Below, one piece after another: positions 7,673-15,214 of a stretch of DNA of 17,857 nt (within the stretch, counting starts at the first letter, position 1; the number at the start of each line of letters is the position of its first letter). The DNA comes from Gammaproteobacteria bacterium. GTDB taxonomy: Bacteria > Pseudomonadota > Gammaproteobacteria > Eutrophobiales > Eutrophobiaceae. Under the pieces are notes generated by a model. That model worked only from the letters and a program-made list of their open reading frames with translations, searched no databases and was not told the origin of the DNA. The position numbers and the translations under genes are program-made. The stretch spans positions 1 to 17,857 of the forward strand of contig QNEM01000013.1 in the NCBI GenBank assembly GCA_003645215.1. The letters are read 5' to 3'.

Positions 7673-9088
7673 ATGAGTTCTGGAAAAATCGTACAAATTA
7701 TCGGCGCTGTGGTCGATGTGGAATTTCCAACCGAGTCAATCCCCAAGATATATGACGCCTTGCTGGTAAAAGGTGAGGGGATCAATACCACCCTGGAAGT
7801 GCAGCAGCAAATAGGTGATGGCGTGGTGAGAACAATCGCGCTTGGGTCCACAGATGGATTGAGACGAGGTCTGGAAGTGGATAATACGGAGGCACCGATT
7901 TCTGTTCCCGTTGGTGAAGCCACATTGGGGCGCATCATGAATGTGCTGGGTGAGCCCATTGATGAGAAAGGTGATATCTAAACGGATGAAAGATGGAGTA
8001 TTCACCGTGAGGCACCGAAATTTACAGAATTAAGCCCGGCCGTCGAGCTACTGGAGACAGGCATCAAGGTGATTGACCTGTGTTGCCCATTTGCAAAGGG
8101 TGGCAAGGTTGGACTGTTTGGTGGTGCTGGTGTTGGCAAGACCGTCAACATGATGGAATTGATTAACAATATCGCCACAGAGCATTCTGGTTTGTCAGTT
8201 TTTGCTGGTGTCGGTGAGCGTACTCGTGAAGGTAATGACTTTTACTTTGAAATGCAGGAATCCGGTGTTGTTAATGTAGAGACCCCCAGCGAGTCGAAAG
8301 TGTCTATGGTCTACGGTCAGATGAATGAGCCACCTGGTAACCGTTTACGCGTTGCCTTGACCGGTCTGACTATGGCAGAAAAATTCCGTGAAGAAGGACG
8401 AGATGTGTTGTTCTTCGTGGATAACATCTACCGTTTTACCCTGGCGGGAACAGAATGTTCAGCACTGTTAGGCCGTATGCCATCTGCTGTGGGCTATCAG
8501 CCAACGTTGGCAGAAGAAATGGGGCGTTTGCAGGAACGTATTACCTCAACCAAGAAGGGTTCGATTACTTCAATTCAGGCGGTTTATGTGCCTGCCGATG
8601 ACTTGACGGATCCATCGCCTGCTACAACGTTTGCTCATCTGGATGCAACGGTTGTGTTGTCACGTCAAATTGCAGAATTGGGTATTTATCCTGCTGTTGA
8701 TCCACTGGACTCTACCAGTCGCCAACTGGATCCATTAGCGGTTGGACAGGAACATTACGATACAACCCGTGCAGTACAGAATACATTGCAGCGTTATAAG
8801 GAACTGCGTGACATTATCGCAATTCTGGGTATGGATGAGCTTTCTGAAGAGGATAAGCTGGCGGTTACGCGGGCACGTAAGATTCAACGTTTTCTCTCAC
8901 AGCCTTTCACAGTGGCCCAGGTTTTCACTGGCACACCAGGTAAATACGTACCACTGAAAGATACAATTAAGGGCTTCCAGGGTATTGTTGATGGTGAATA
9001 CGATCATATGCCTGAACAGGCTTTCTATATGGTAGGGACTATCGAAGAAGCCGTTGAGAAAGCGGAATCTATGAAGGCCGAAGCCTGA
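7673..9088 (+). pseudogene. atpD: F0F1 ATP synthase subunit beta, interrupted by an in-frame TAA at codon 103
   Basis: Beta is the catalytic subunit of F1. The first 102 codons encode the N-terminal beta-barrel and the approach to the nucleotide domain (MSSGKIVQIIGAVVDVEF to GEPIDEKGDI). Codon 103 (7979-7981) is TAA. The same frame then continues without any gap: TDERWSIHREAPKF, ETGIKVIDL, Walker A GGAGVGKT (150-157, Lys156 in full-frame numbering), GERTREGNDF, FFVDNIYRFTLAG, PADDLTDPSPATTFAHLDA and DPLDSTSRQLDP, ending EAVEKAESMKAEA. The full frame is 470 sense codons plus the stop, close to the E. coli 460. All catalytic motifs are intact and no frameshift is needed, so one base change explains the break. 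It is a consensus error, a true nonsense mutation, or a suppressed stop. The start at 7673 has a GAGGAA site at 7659-7664. Confidence 0.93.
7979..7981 (+). other. Premature TAA stop codon inside atpD
   Basis: The codon lies in the context GGT GAT ATC TAA ACG GAT GAA. It falls in the variable loop between GEPIDEKG and the conserved ERWSIHR block. A single base change from AAA, CAA or GAA would create it; Lys, Gln or Glu would be chemically acceptable in this loop. Confidence 0.9.
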
Positions 9089-9120
9089 AATTAATACGGC
9101 CCTCTAAGGATTAACAAATA

Positions 9121-9537
9121 ATGACTATGACAATCCATGTTGACATTGTAAGTGCTGAAACAGAACTTTATTCTGGTGTGGCCGAGATGGTGTTTGTTCC
9201 AGGAAAAATGGGTGAACTGGGTATTGCCCCCAGACATACTCCCCTGGTAACGACCTTAAAACCGGGTTTAGTCAGGTTAGAATTGCCTGAAAATAAAGAA
9301 GAATCATTCTTTGTATCTGGCGGCATACTTGAAATACAACCACACGTGGTTACGATTTTGTCTGACAGTGCCGCGAGGACAGAAGACATGGATGAAGCTG
9401 CAGTTCTGAAGGCAAAAGAAGAGGCCGAGCACGCATTTGAAAACCGTGGCGATGATATTGATTTCGAGCACGTACAACAGCAAATGGTCGAAGCCCGGGC
9501 GAAGTATGAGGCCCTGCAAAAATTACGTGGTCGCTAA
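9121..9537 (+). CDS. atpC: F0F1 ATP synthase subunit epsilon
   Basis: Epsilon sits at the foot of the F1 shaft, couples it to the c ring and, through its C-terminal helices, can inhibit ATP hydrolysis. The 138-residue protein has the N-terminal beta-sandwich (TIHVDIVSAETELYSG, then ELGIAPRHTPLVTTLKPG and FVSGGILEIQPHVVTILSD). A helical hairpin from about residue 88 ends EALQKLRGR, so it is the long form with the inhibitory helices. ATG 9121 follows AAGGA at 9106-9110; a second in-frame ATG at 9127 is possible. It is the last gene of the operon. Confidence 0.97.
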   Translation: MTMTIHVDIVSAETELYSGVAEMVFVPGKMGELGIAPRHTPLVTTLKPGLVRLELPENKEESFFVSGGILEIQPHVVTILSDSAARTEDMDEAAVLKAKEEAEHAFENRGDDIDFEHVQQQMVEARAKYEALQKLRGR

Positions 9538-9594
9538 GGCCGTTCCTAAGCTTTACCTTAAGATATACAATCTGTAGCCATTAACAATCTTGTG

Positions 9595-9636
9595 CCATCA
9601 TGCTAATTTCATTATTAGCATGGTGGTTTAATTCTT
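9595..9636 (+). terminator. Intrinsic terminator of the atp operon
   Basis: CCATCATGCTAAT at 9595-9607 pairs with ATTAGCATGGTGG at 9614-9626. This gives a 13-pair stem with one G-T wobble and a six-base loop (TTCATT), followed by the T-rich tail TTTAATTCTT. It lies 57 bases after atpC and before glmU, so it should end most atp transcripts and leave glmU needing its own promoter or readthrough. Confidence 0.88.
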
Positions 9637-9665
9637 GTTGACCATCCGGTAGACTCAGTTTCATC

Positions 9666-11027
9666 ATGTCACTAAGTATTATTATTCTAGCAGCGGGCCA
9701 GGGCACCCGGATGTATTCCGAGTTGCCAAAGGTATTACATCAGCTTGCTGGTAAATCACTTCTGGAACATGTCCATCATACTGCATCGATGTTGGAGACG
9801 CGTGGCATCCATGTCATCTACGGCTATGGTGGTGATCAGCTTATTGAAGAACACTCTCACCTTGATGTCGACTGGGTTGAACAAAAAGAACAGCTAGGTA
9901 CCGGTCATGCGGTCAAGCAGGCCTTGCCAAATATTCCAGACAAGGATCTTGTGTTGGTCCTTTATGGTGATGTGCCGTTGATTACCAATGAAACCCTTAC
10001 AGATCTGGTAAATGCTGCAGAAGAAACCACGTTTTCACTGTTAACTACCTTTGTTGAAGATCCGCGCGGTTACGGTCGTATAGTACGCAATGGAAATGAT
10101 GAAGTTTCTCGAATTGTTGAAGACAAAGATGCATCAAACGACGAAAAAAGAATTAGTGAAATAAATACCGGGATGATGGTTGTCAATGGTAAGGCACTAA
10201 AACAATGGGTAGAAAAACTTGAAGACAATAATGCACAGGGTGAATTATATTTAACCGATATTATTGAGATGGCGGTCAATGATGGGATAAAAGTCAATGC
10301 CGTTCAGCCATATTCTGAAGTTGAGATTCGAGGTGTCAATGATCGTGCACAATTGGCAGAGCTGGAACGCTATTATCAACTGATACAGGCACATCAGTTA
10401 ATGCGTAGGGGCATCACCATTATGGATCCAGGTCGTTTTGATCTCAGAGGTGATCTGGAGATTGATTCTGATTGTTATATTGATATCAACGTTATATTAG
10501 AAGGTCGCTTAAAAATTGGCAGCGGTGTTCGCATCGGTGCAAATTGCATTATCAAAGATACTGTCATTGATGATGGTGTTGAGATATTGCCTAATTCAGT
10601 CATAGAAAATGCCGTAATAGGAAAGGCCTGCCGCATAGGCCCTTTTGCCCGAATCAGGCCTGAGACAGTACTCAATGAAAACGTACATATCGGAAACTTT
10701 GTTGAGATTAAAAAATCTGTCGTAGGTAGTGGCTCGAAGGTTAATCATCTAAGCTATATTGGTGATAGCGAAGTCGGAACAAATACTAATATTGGTGCGG
10801 GTGTGATTACCTGTAATTATGATGGTGCCAATAAACATAAAACCATTATTGGTGATAATGTTTTTATTGGCTCAGATGTTCAATTAGTTGCGCCTGTCTC
10901 CGTCAGTTCTGGAGCAACCATAGCGGCAGGAACCACGATTACAAAGGATGTCGCCGAGAATGAATTGGCGCTAAGCCGTACACCACAGAAATCCATGTCA
11001 GACTGGAAGCGACCTGAGAAAAAGTGA
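9666..11027 (+). CDS. glmU: Bifunctional UDP-N-acetylglucosamine pyrophosphorylase / glucosamine-1-phosphate N-acetyltransferase GlmU
   Basis: GlmU acetylates glucosamine-1-phosphate and then uridylates it to UDP-GlcNAc, the precursor of peptidoglycan and LPS, in the cytoplasm. The 453-residue protein has the N-terminal nucleotidyltransferase motif LAAGQGTRMYSELPKVLH, then QLGTGHAVKQALP, YGDVPL and NTGMMVVNG. The C-terminal half is a left-handed beta-helix of hexapeptide repeats (from about residue 250) with the acetyltransferase histidine His361 in KVNHLSYIGD and the IGAGVITCNYDG block. Length matches E. coli GlmU (456). No clear ribosome binding site precedes ATG 9666. Unlike E. coli, glmS does not follow. 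Confidence 0.98.
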   Translation: MSLSIIILAAGQGTRMYSELPKVLHQLAGKSLLEHVHHTASMLETRGIHVIYGYGGDQLIEEHSHLDVDWVEQKEQLGTGHAVKQALPNIPDKDLVLVLYGDVPLITNETLTDLVNAAEETTFSLLTTFVEDPRGYGRIVRNGNDEVSRIVEDKDASNDEKRISEINTGMMVVNGKALKQWVEKLEDNNAQGELYLTDIIEMAVNDGIKVNAVQPYSEVEIRGVNDRAQLAELERYYQLIQAHQLMRRGITIMDPGRFDLRGDLEIDSDCYIDINVILEGRLKIGSGVRIGANCIIKDTVIDDGVEILPNSVIENAVIGKACRIGPFARIRPETVLNENVHIGNFVEIKKSVVGSGSKVNHLSYIGDSEVGTNTNIGAGVITCNYDGANKHKTIIGDNVFIGSDVQLVAPVSVSSGATIAAGTTITKDVAENELALSRTPQKSMSDWKRPEKK

Positions 11028-11044
11028 AGTGTTAAGAGTGAAAT

Positions 11045-11096
11045 GTGAAGCGTCCCAATTCGGATATTTTACATTACTTATCCGTATGCTTTTCAC
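11045..11096. repeat. Nested inverted repeat between glmU and the nitrilase gene
   Basis: CGGATA at 11061-11066 pairs with TATCCG at 11079-11084 around a 12-base loop. An outer imperfect pair, GTGAAGC at 11045-11051 and GCTTTTCAC at 11088-11096, encloses it with two unpaired Ts. There is no T-tract, so it is a poor terminator. It could be an operator or a leader structure for the downstream gene cluster. No promoter with acceptable spacing is visible in this 75-base gap. Confidence 0.35.
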
Positions 11097-11102
11097 CTGC
11101 TT

Positions 11103-11900
11103 ATGAAAGTTGGTTATTACCAGTTCCGTCCATTGTTTGGCAAGATCCGCCACAATACAAATAAAGTAGTGAATGCATTACAGGATGTTAAGGCCGATCT
11201 TATAGTCCTTCCTGAGCTTGCTTTCACCGGATATTATTTCCAGAACAAAAACGAATTAAAATCACTGGCCGAAGATCCCGCAAAGTCATCAACGGTCGAG
11301 GCATTGGTGAAATTATGTCGGAAAAATTACTTTCATCTGGTTACGGGTTTTGCTGAAAAAAGCAGAGATAAAATATTTAACAGTGCATTACTGATTGGTC
11401 CAGATGGAATTGAGCATACCTACAGAAAGTTACATCTATTCAATGAAGAAAAAAAATATTTTGATGCCGGAGATATACCTCTTCAGGTTAATACTGTTAA
11501 AGAAGTCAAAGTGGGGATGTTGGTGTGTTTTGACTGGGTCTTTCCGGAGGCTATGCGTAGTCTGACATTGCAGGGTGCCGAAGTGATTGCCCACCCATCT
11601 AATCTGGTTCTGACATTCTGTCAGGAGGCGATGATTACGCGCTGTCTGGAAAACAGGGTGTTTGCGATTACGACAAATCGATTTGGTACAGATAAGCGAC
11701 CACATGGTGAGCTAAAATTTACCGGGAAGAGTCAGATCGTTGCACCTGGTGGTGTGTTAGTTCAACGCGCGGTTTCACAAAGAGAAGCATTATTTATCAC
11801 CGAGATTGATCCTGCAGAAAGCCATCAGAAGAACATCACCCCGATGAATGACTTGATTGAAGATAGAAGACCTGAGTATTATCAGAACCTGATAAATTAA
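11103..11900 (+). CDS. Nitrilase-superfamily carbon-nitrogen hydrolase (PH0642-like amidase)
   Basis: Members of this superfamily hydrolyse non-peptide C-N bonds of amides, carbamoyl compounds or nitriles through a Glu-Lys-Cys triad. The 265-residue protein shows all three: Glu38 in LPELAFTGY, Lys109 in YRKLHLF and Cys142 in MLVCFDWVFPE. From memory it resembles the archaeal nitrilase PH0642 throughout (ICFDW-type nucleophile elbow, AHPSNLV, CLENRVFAITTNR, FTGKSQIVAP, and a C-terminal DRRPEYY), so it is a branch near that protein rather than an aromatic nitrilase. The substrate cannot be told from sequence. ATG 11103 lacks a clear ribosome binding site. It opens a five-gene cluster, 18 bases before the aldolase-like gene, suggesting that it releases a carboxylate for use or import. 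Confidence 0.9.
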   Translation: MKVGYYQFRPLFGKIRHNTNKVVNALQDVKADLIVLPELAFTGYYFQNKNELKSLAEDPAKSSTVEALVKLCRKNYFHLVTGFAEKSRDKIFNSALLIGPDGIEHTYRKLHLFNEEKKYFDAGDIPLQVNTVKEVKVGMLVCFDWVFPEAMRSLTLQGAEVIAHPSNLVLTFCQEAMITRCLENRVFAITTNRFGTDKRPHGELKFTGKSQIVAPGGVLVQRAVSQREALFITEIDPAESHQKNITPMNDLIEDRRPEYYQNLIN

Positions 11901-11918
11901 TTTTTGAAGGAAATAAAT

Positions 11919-12398
11919 ATGACTTTTGCCACCGCTGATCTATACGATGAATATGAAGAAAAGCTGCAGATAGCAACCCCCATGTTTAACGATTATGGTG
12001 GCAATCTGAAATTTTGTGGGCCAGCATCAACGGTCAGGGTATTTGAAGATAACTCATTGGTCAGGGCGGCGCTTGAAGAGCCTGGTGAGGGTCGGGTATT
12101 GGTTGTCGATGGTGATGCATCATTAAAATGTGCCCTGCTGGGTGATATGTTGGCAGAGCTAGGCAAAGACAATGATTGGGCGGGGATTATCGTCTACGGC
12201 TGTATTCGTGATTCTGCCGTGATTGCCAGGATTGCCATTGGGGTAAAAGCCCTGAATACCAATCCTCGTAAAAGCGTTAAAAAAGGAATTGGTGAACGTG
12301 ATGTCGCTGTTAATTTTGCTGATGTCATTATTAGTCCAGGTGATTATATCTATGCCGATGAAGATGGAATTGTTATCGCAGAGGACAGTTTTTTTTAA
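11919..12398 (+). CDS. RraA-family protein; candidate 4-hydroxy-4-methyl-2-oxoglutarate / oxaloacetate aldolase or RNase E regulator
   Basis: The 159-residue protein has the RraA/DlpA fold. It reads LYDEYEEKLQIATPMFNDYGG, then GRVLVVDGDASLKCALLGDMLAELG, GIIVYGCIRDSAVIARI, GERDVAVNF and PGDYIYADEDGIVIAED, with a length almost equal to E. coli RraA (161). It keeps the Gly75...Arg97-Asp98 pair typical of metal-dependent HMG/oxaloacetate aldolases, which E. coli RraA lacks (RQ there). The acidic residue expected three positions later is Val, so activity is uncertain. ATG 11919 is chosen because GAAGGA at 11906-11911 lies seven bases upstream; an in-frame TTG at 11904 would overlap that site. It lies between the amidase and transporter genes, which favours a metabolic role. 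Confidence 0.85.
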   Translation: MTFATADLYDEYEEKLQIATPMFNDYGGNLKFCGPASTVRVFEDNSLVRAALEEPGEGRVLVVDGDASLKCALLGDMLAELGKDNDWAGIIVYGCIRDSAVIARIAIGVKALNTNPRKSVKKGIGERDVAVNFADVIISPGDYIYADEDGIVIAEDSFF

Positions 12399-12436
12399 TA
12401 TAAATATTTTTTGATTAAGACCGGGGTAGATTAACC

Positions 12437-12760
12437 ATGCAACAGTTCTATAAAAAGATTTATGACGATCCAAAATTTCATGAACTAGAAGGAAAGCGTG
12501 GGAAATTCAGCTGGTGTTTGGCACTCGCAGTTCTTGTTATCTACTATGCCTTTATATTAATCATTGCATTTCGTCCCGAAATATTTGCAATTCCTTTATC
12601 TGATAACAGTGTTATCACCTGGGGTATTCCTGTGGGTGTGTTCGTAATTATCATAAGTTTTTTATTGACGGGCATATATGTATGGCGAGCAAATAATGAA
12701 TTCGATCAAATAGGACAGGATTTAATTGAGCATCATGTTAAAAAATCAGGAACTGAATAA
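12437..12760 (+). CDS. yjcH: DUF485 (YjcH-like) inner-membrane protein partnered with ActP
   Basis: This 107-residue protein has an N-terminal cytoplasmic helix (FYKKIYDDPKFHELEGKR), two membrane segments (about 28-45 and 62-83) and a charged tail (YVWRANNEFDQIGQDLIEHH). That is the DUF485 pattern found immediately before ActP-type symporters, as yjcH is in E. coli acs-yjcH-actP. Its biochemical role is unknown; by context it is an accessory to the transporter. The stop codon is one base before the chosen actP ATG, so translation is probably coupled. GGGG at 12422-12425 is a distant candidate ribosome binding site. Confidence 0.88.
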   Translation: MQQFYKKIYDDPKFHELEGKRGKFSWCLALAVLVIYYAFILIIAFRPEIFAIPLSDNSVITWGIPVGVFVIIISFLLTGIYVWRANNEFDQIGQDLIEHHVKKSGTE

Positions 12761-12761
12761 C

Positions 12762-14423
12762 ATGGCCAAATCATGTTTTCTACTGCTGATATCTCTATTT
12801 GCCCCCGGAATATTATTCGCTGCTGACAGTATCAGTGGCAATGTTGTAAAACAATCCGTTAACAGTACAGCAATCATCATGTTCCTCGTATTTGTGTGTG
12901 CGACATTAGGCATCACCTACTGGGCAGCGAGGCGTACTCGTTCGAGAAAAGATTTTTATGCGGCAGGAGGGAATATTACAGGGTTCCAGAATGGTCTGGC
13001 AATTGCCGGTGACTATATGTCTGCAGCTTCCTTCCTGGGCATATCGGGGCTGGTATTTGCTTCAGGTTTTGATGGCCTGATTTATTCAATCGGGTTTTTG
13101 GTAGGTTGGCCAATTATTCTGTTTCTATTAGCAGAAAGACTGAGGAATCTGGGCAAATATACATTCGCCGATGCAGTATCCTATCGGTTACATCCTGTGC
13201 GGATAAGAAGCCTTGCAGCATGCGGGACTTTGGTTGTGGTATTACTGTATCTCGTTGCGCAAATGGTGGGTGCTGGAAAGCTCATTCAGTTACTATTTGG
13301 TCTTGAATATCATTATGCGGTCGTGATTGTAGGTGTATTGATGATTTTATATGTTACTTTCGGTGGCATGTTAGCCACAACCTGGGTGCAAATAATTAAA
13401 GCAGTGTTATTGTTATTTGGTGCCAGTTTTATGGCATTAATGGTCATGGAAAAAATGGATTTTTCCTTCGAAATGCTTTTTACAAGGGCGATTAATTTAC
13501 ATGATAAAGGTTTGGCGATCATGTCACCTGGAGGTCTGGTGTCAGATCCAGTGTCTGCAATATCTCTGGGTCTCGCATTAATGTTTGGTACTGCGGGTTT
13601 GCCACATATTTTAATGCGTTTTTTCACTGTACCTAATGCAAAAGAAGCCCGTAAATCAATTTTTTATGCTACCGGATTTATCGGCTATTTTTATATTCTC
13701 ACTTTCATCATTGGCTTTGGTGCAATTGTAATGCTGGTCAATAATCCGGAATATATTGACCCAGAAGGTGGAGGTATTATGGGTGGCAATAATATGGCTG
13801 CAATTCATTTAGCCAAGGCCGTGGGTGGTGAGATGTTTCTGGGTTTTATTTCAGCAGTCGCTTTTGCAACAATTCTTGCAGTGGTATCTGGTCTGACATT
13901 GTCCGGTGCATCTGCTATTTCTCACGATCTTTATGCCAGTGTTATCAAGCATGGCAAAGTACACGAAGGTGAGGAAATAAAAGTATCTCGAATTGCGACA
14001 ATCTGTTTAGGTATCGCGGCCATTTATCTGGGAATTGTCTTTGAACAACAAAATGTTGCCTATATGGTAGGACTTGCTTTTGCCATTGCTGCCAGTGTTA
14101 ATTTTCCGATATTGTTTCTATCTATGTATTGGAAAAAGCTGACTACAAAAGGTGCATTTATCGGAGGCAGTCTTGGGCTTGTTACCGCAGTGACATGTAT
14201 GATACTCGGGCCAACTATCTGGGTAGATATTCTGGGTAATCCAGAAGCGATATTTCCCTATAAACATCCAGCATTATTTTCAATGACGGCTGCATTTGCT
14301 GGTATTTATATTTTCTCGGTAACTGATAGCCGCCAAGAAATTTCTGATATGGAGACGGCATTTAAAGATCAATATGTACGTTCTCAAACCGGGCTTGGTG
14401 CTGAAGGCTCGACACAACACTGA
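12762..14423 (+). CDS. actP: Cation/acetate symporter ActP (sodium:solute symporter family)
   Basis: ActP imports acetate, and in some bacteria glycolate or pyruvate, with a cation. The 553-residue protein parallels E. coli ActP (549 aa) from end to end: a signal-like N-terminus (FLLLISLFAPGILFA, then ADSISGNV), AAGGNITGFQNGLAIAGDYM, SAASFLGISGLVF, ERLRNLGKYTFADAVSYR, FGGMLATTWVQIIKA, GTAGLPHILMRFFTV, SAVAFATILAVVSGLTLSG, and a tail FRSQTG-like motif (VRSQTGLGAEG). About 13 membrane helices are evident. ATG 12762 is preferred because it gives the family N-terminus, with AGGA at 12748-12751. An upstream ATG at 12735 would overlap the DUF485 gene. No acs gene is adjacent, unlike E. coli. Confidence 0.95.
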   Translation: MAKSCFLLLISLFAPGILFAADSISGNVVKQSVNSTAIIMFLVFVCATLGITYWAARRTRSRKDFYAAGGNITGFQNGLAIAGDYMSAASFLGISGLVFASGFDGLIYSIGFLVGWPIILFLLAERLRNLGKYTFADAVSYRLHPVRIRSLAACGTLVVVLLYLVAQMVGAGKLIQLLFGLEYHYAVVIVGVLMILYVTFGGMLATTWVQIIKAVLLLFGASFMALMVMEKMDFSFEMLFTRAINLHDKGLAIMSPGGLVSDPVSAISLGLALMFGTAGLPHILMRFFTVPNAKEARKSIFYATGFIGYFYILTFIIGFGAIVMLVNNPEYIDPEGGGIMGGNNMAAIHLAKAVGGEMFLGFISAVAFATILAVVSGLTLSGASAISHDLYASVIKHGKVHEGEEIKVSRIATICLGIAAIYLGIVFEQQNVAYMVGLAFAIAASVNFPILFLSMYWKKLTTKGAFIGGSLGLVTAVTCMILGPTIWVDILGNPEAIFPYKHPALFSMTAAFAGIYIFSVTDSRQEISDMETAFKDQYVRSQTGLGAEGSTQH

Positions 14424-14439
14424 CTATAAGGAGTCTCGC

Positions 14440-15132
14440 ATGATTTTTTCGTTAAGGGTATTTCTTCTGTTGTATTTACTCTGTTTTTCATTAATGAGTA
14501 ACGCACATGATCAAGAGCAACTTTTTAATCAGGTTAATATACAGGCACAAGTTGAGCGAGAAGTTCCTAACGATCAAATGATTGTTTTACTAGCTACTGA
14601 ACACGAAGGCTCAGATACAACAGATCTTGCTGCAAAGATAAATATAGATATGCAGTGGGCACTTGCAGTCATTAAAAAATATTCAGCCGTTGAGAGTCAG
14701 ACTAAAAATTATCAGACCTATCCCACATACAGGAAACAGATAATTATTGGTTGGCGCGCGAGTCAACAAGTAGAGATCAAGAGTATAAATATTGCTGAGT
14801 TGACAGAGCTGACAGGAAAGCTTCAGGAAAAACTACAGGTTAAACAAATGAGTTTTGTTCCGACTACAGAAACACGGGTCACAATTGAGAATGAATTGAT
14901 CGAGGAAGCCATGCAGGCATTTCTGGCACGTGTTGAGATTGTTAAGAAAAATATGCCTGATAAGAATCATAGAATTATTAAGCTGAACATCAACACTGGC
15001 GGTCATCGCCCCCCGGTTGTACGTGCACAAAGGGCAATGATGCAATCAATGGAAATGGCAAGTGGACCGGCAGTGGAGGCGGGAACCAGTAAGGTCACTG
15101 TTACTGTTTCCGGTAGTGTCCAATATTTTTGA
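14440..15132 (+). CDS. Exported SIMPL-domain (DUF541, YggE-like) protein
   Basis: The 230-residue product has a signal peptide (charged Arg6, hydrophobic 7-19, cleavage expected after Ala22 in SNA|HD). The mature part resembles SIMPL/DUF541 proteins: an N-terminal strand block INIQAQ-like (VNIQAQVEREVPNDQMIVLLA), a helix ALAVIKKYSAVESQTKNYQTYP, GWRASQQVEIKS, and a C-terminal VTVTVSGSVQYF strand. Such proteins are periplasmic, of poorly known function, sometimes tied to oxidative or envelope stress. ATG 14440 is fixed by AAGGAG at 14428-14433 with six bases between; the reading frame is open further upstream into actP but this is not needed. It follows actP by 16 bases. Confidence 0.82.
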   Translation: MIFSLRVFLLLYLLCFSLMSNAHDQEQLFNQVNIQAQVEREVPNDQMIVLLATEHEGSDTTDLAAKINIDMQWALAVIKKYSAVESQTKNYQTYPTYRKQIIIGWRASQQVEIKSINIAELTELTGKLQEKLQVKQMSFVPTTETRVTIENELIEEAMQAFLARVEIVKKNMPDKNHRIIKLNINTGGHRPPVVRAQRAMMQSMEMASGPAVEAGTSKVTVTVSGSVQYF

Positions 15133-15214
15133 ATGTTAACAGGCTTGCTAATATTTCGTTTATGAAAGGCTAAACATTGCTCATTCACTAACAGTAAACT
15201 CTGCTTTTTTATCT

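Noticed and set aside
7979..7981. Genetic-code change with TAA read as an amino acid
   Set aside because: At least ten other genes in the window end in TAA at the expected family C-terminus.
9627..9665. Dedicated glmU promoter with TTGACC near 9638
   Set aside because: No acceptable -10 box at 16-18 bases; the weak alternatives overlap the terminator stem. glmU may rely on readthrough or a non-consensus promoter.
15133..15214. Possible bidirectional terminator between the SIMPL gene and hemL
   Set aside because: Only GTTTA-N8-TAAAC and a three-pair CAG-CTG stem before a T-run are present; stems are too short to call a terminator.
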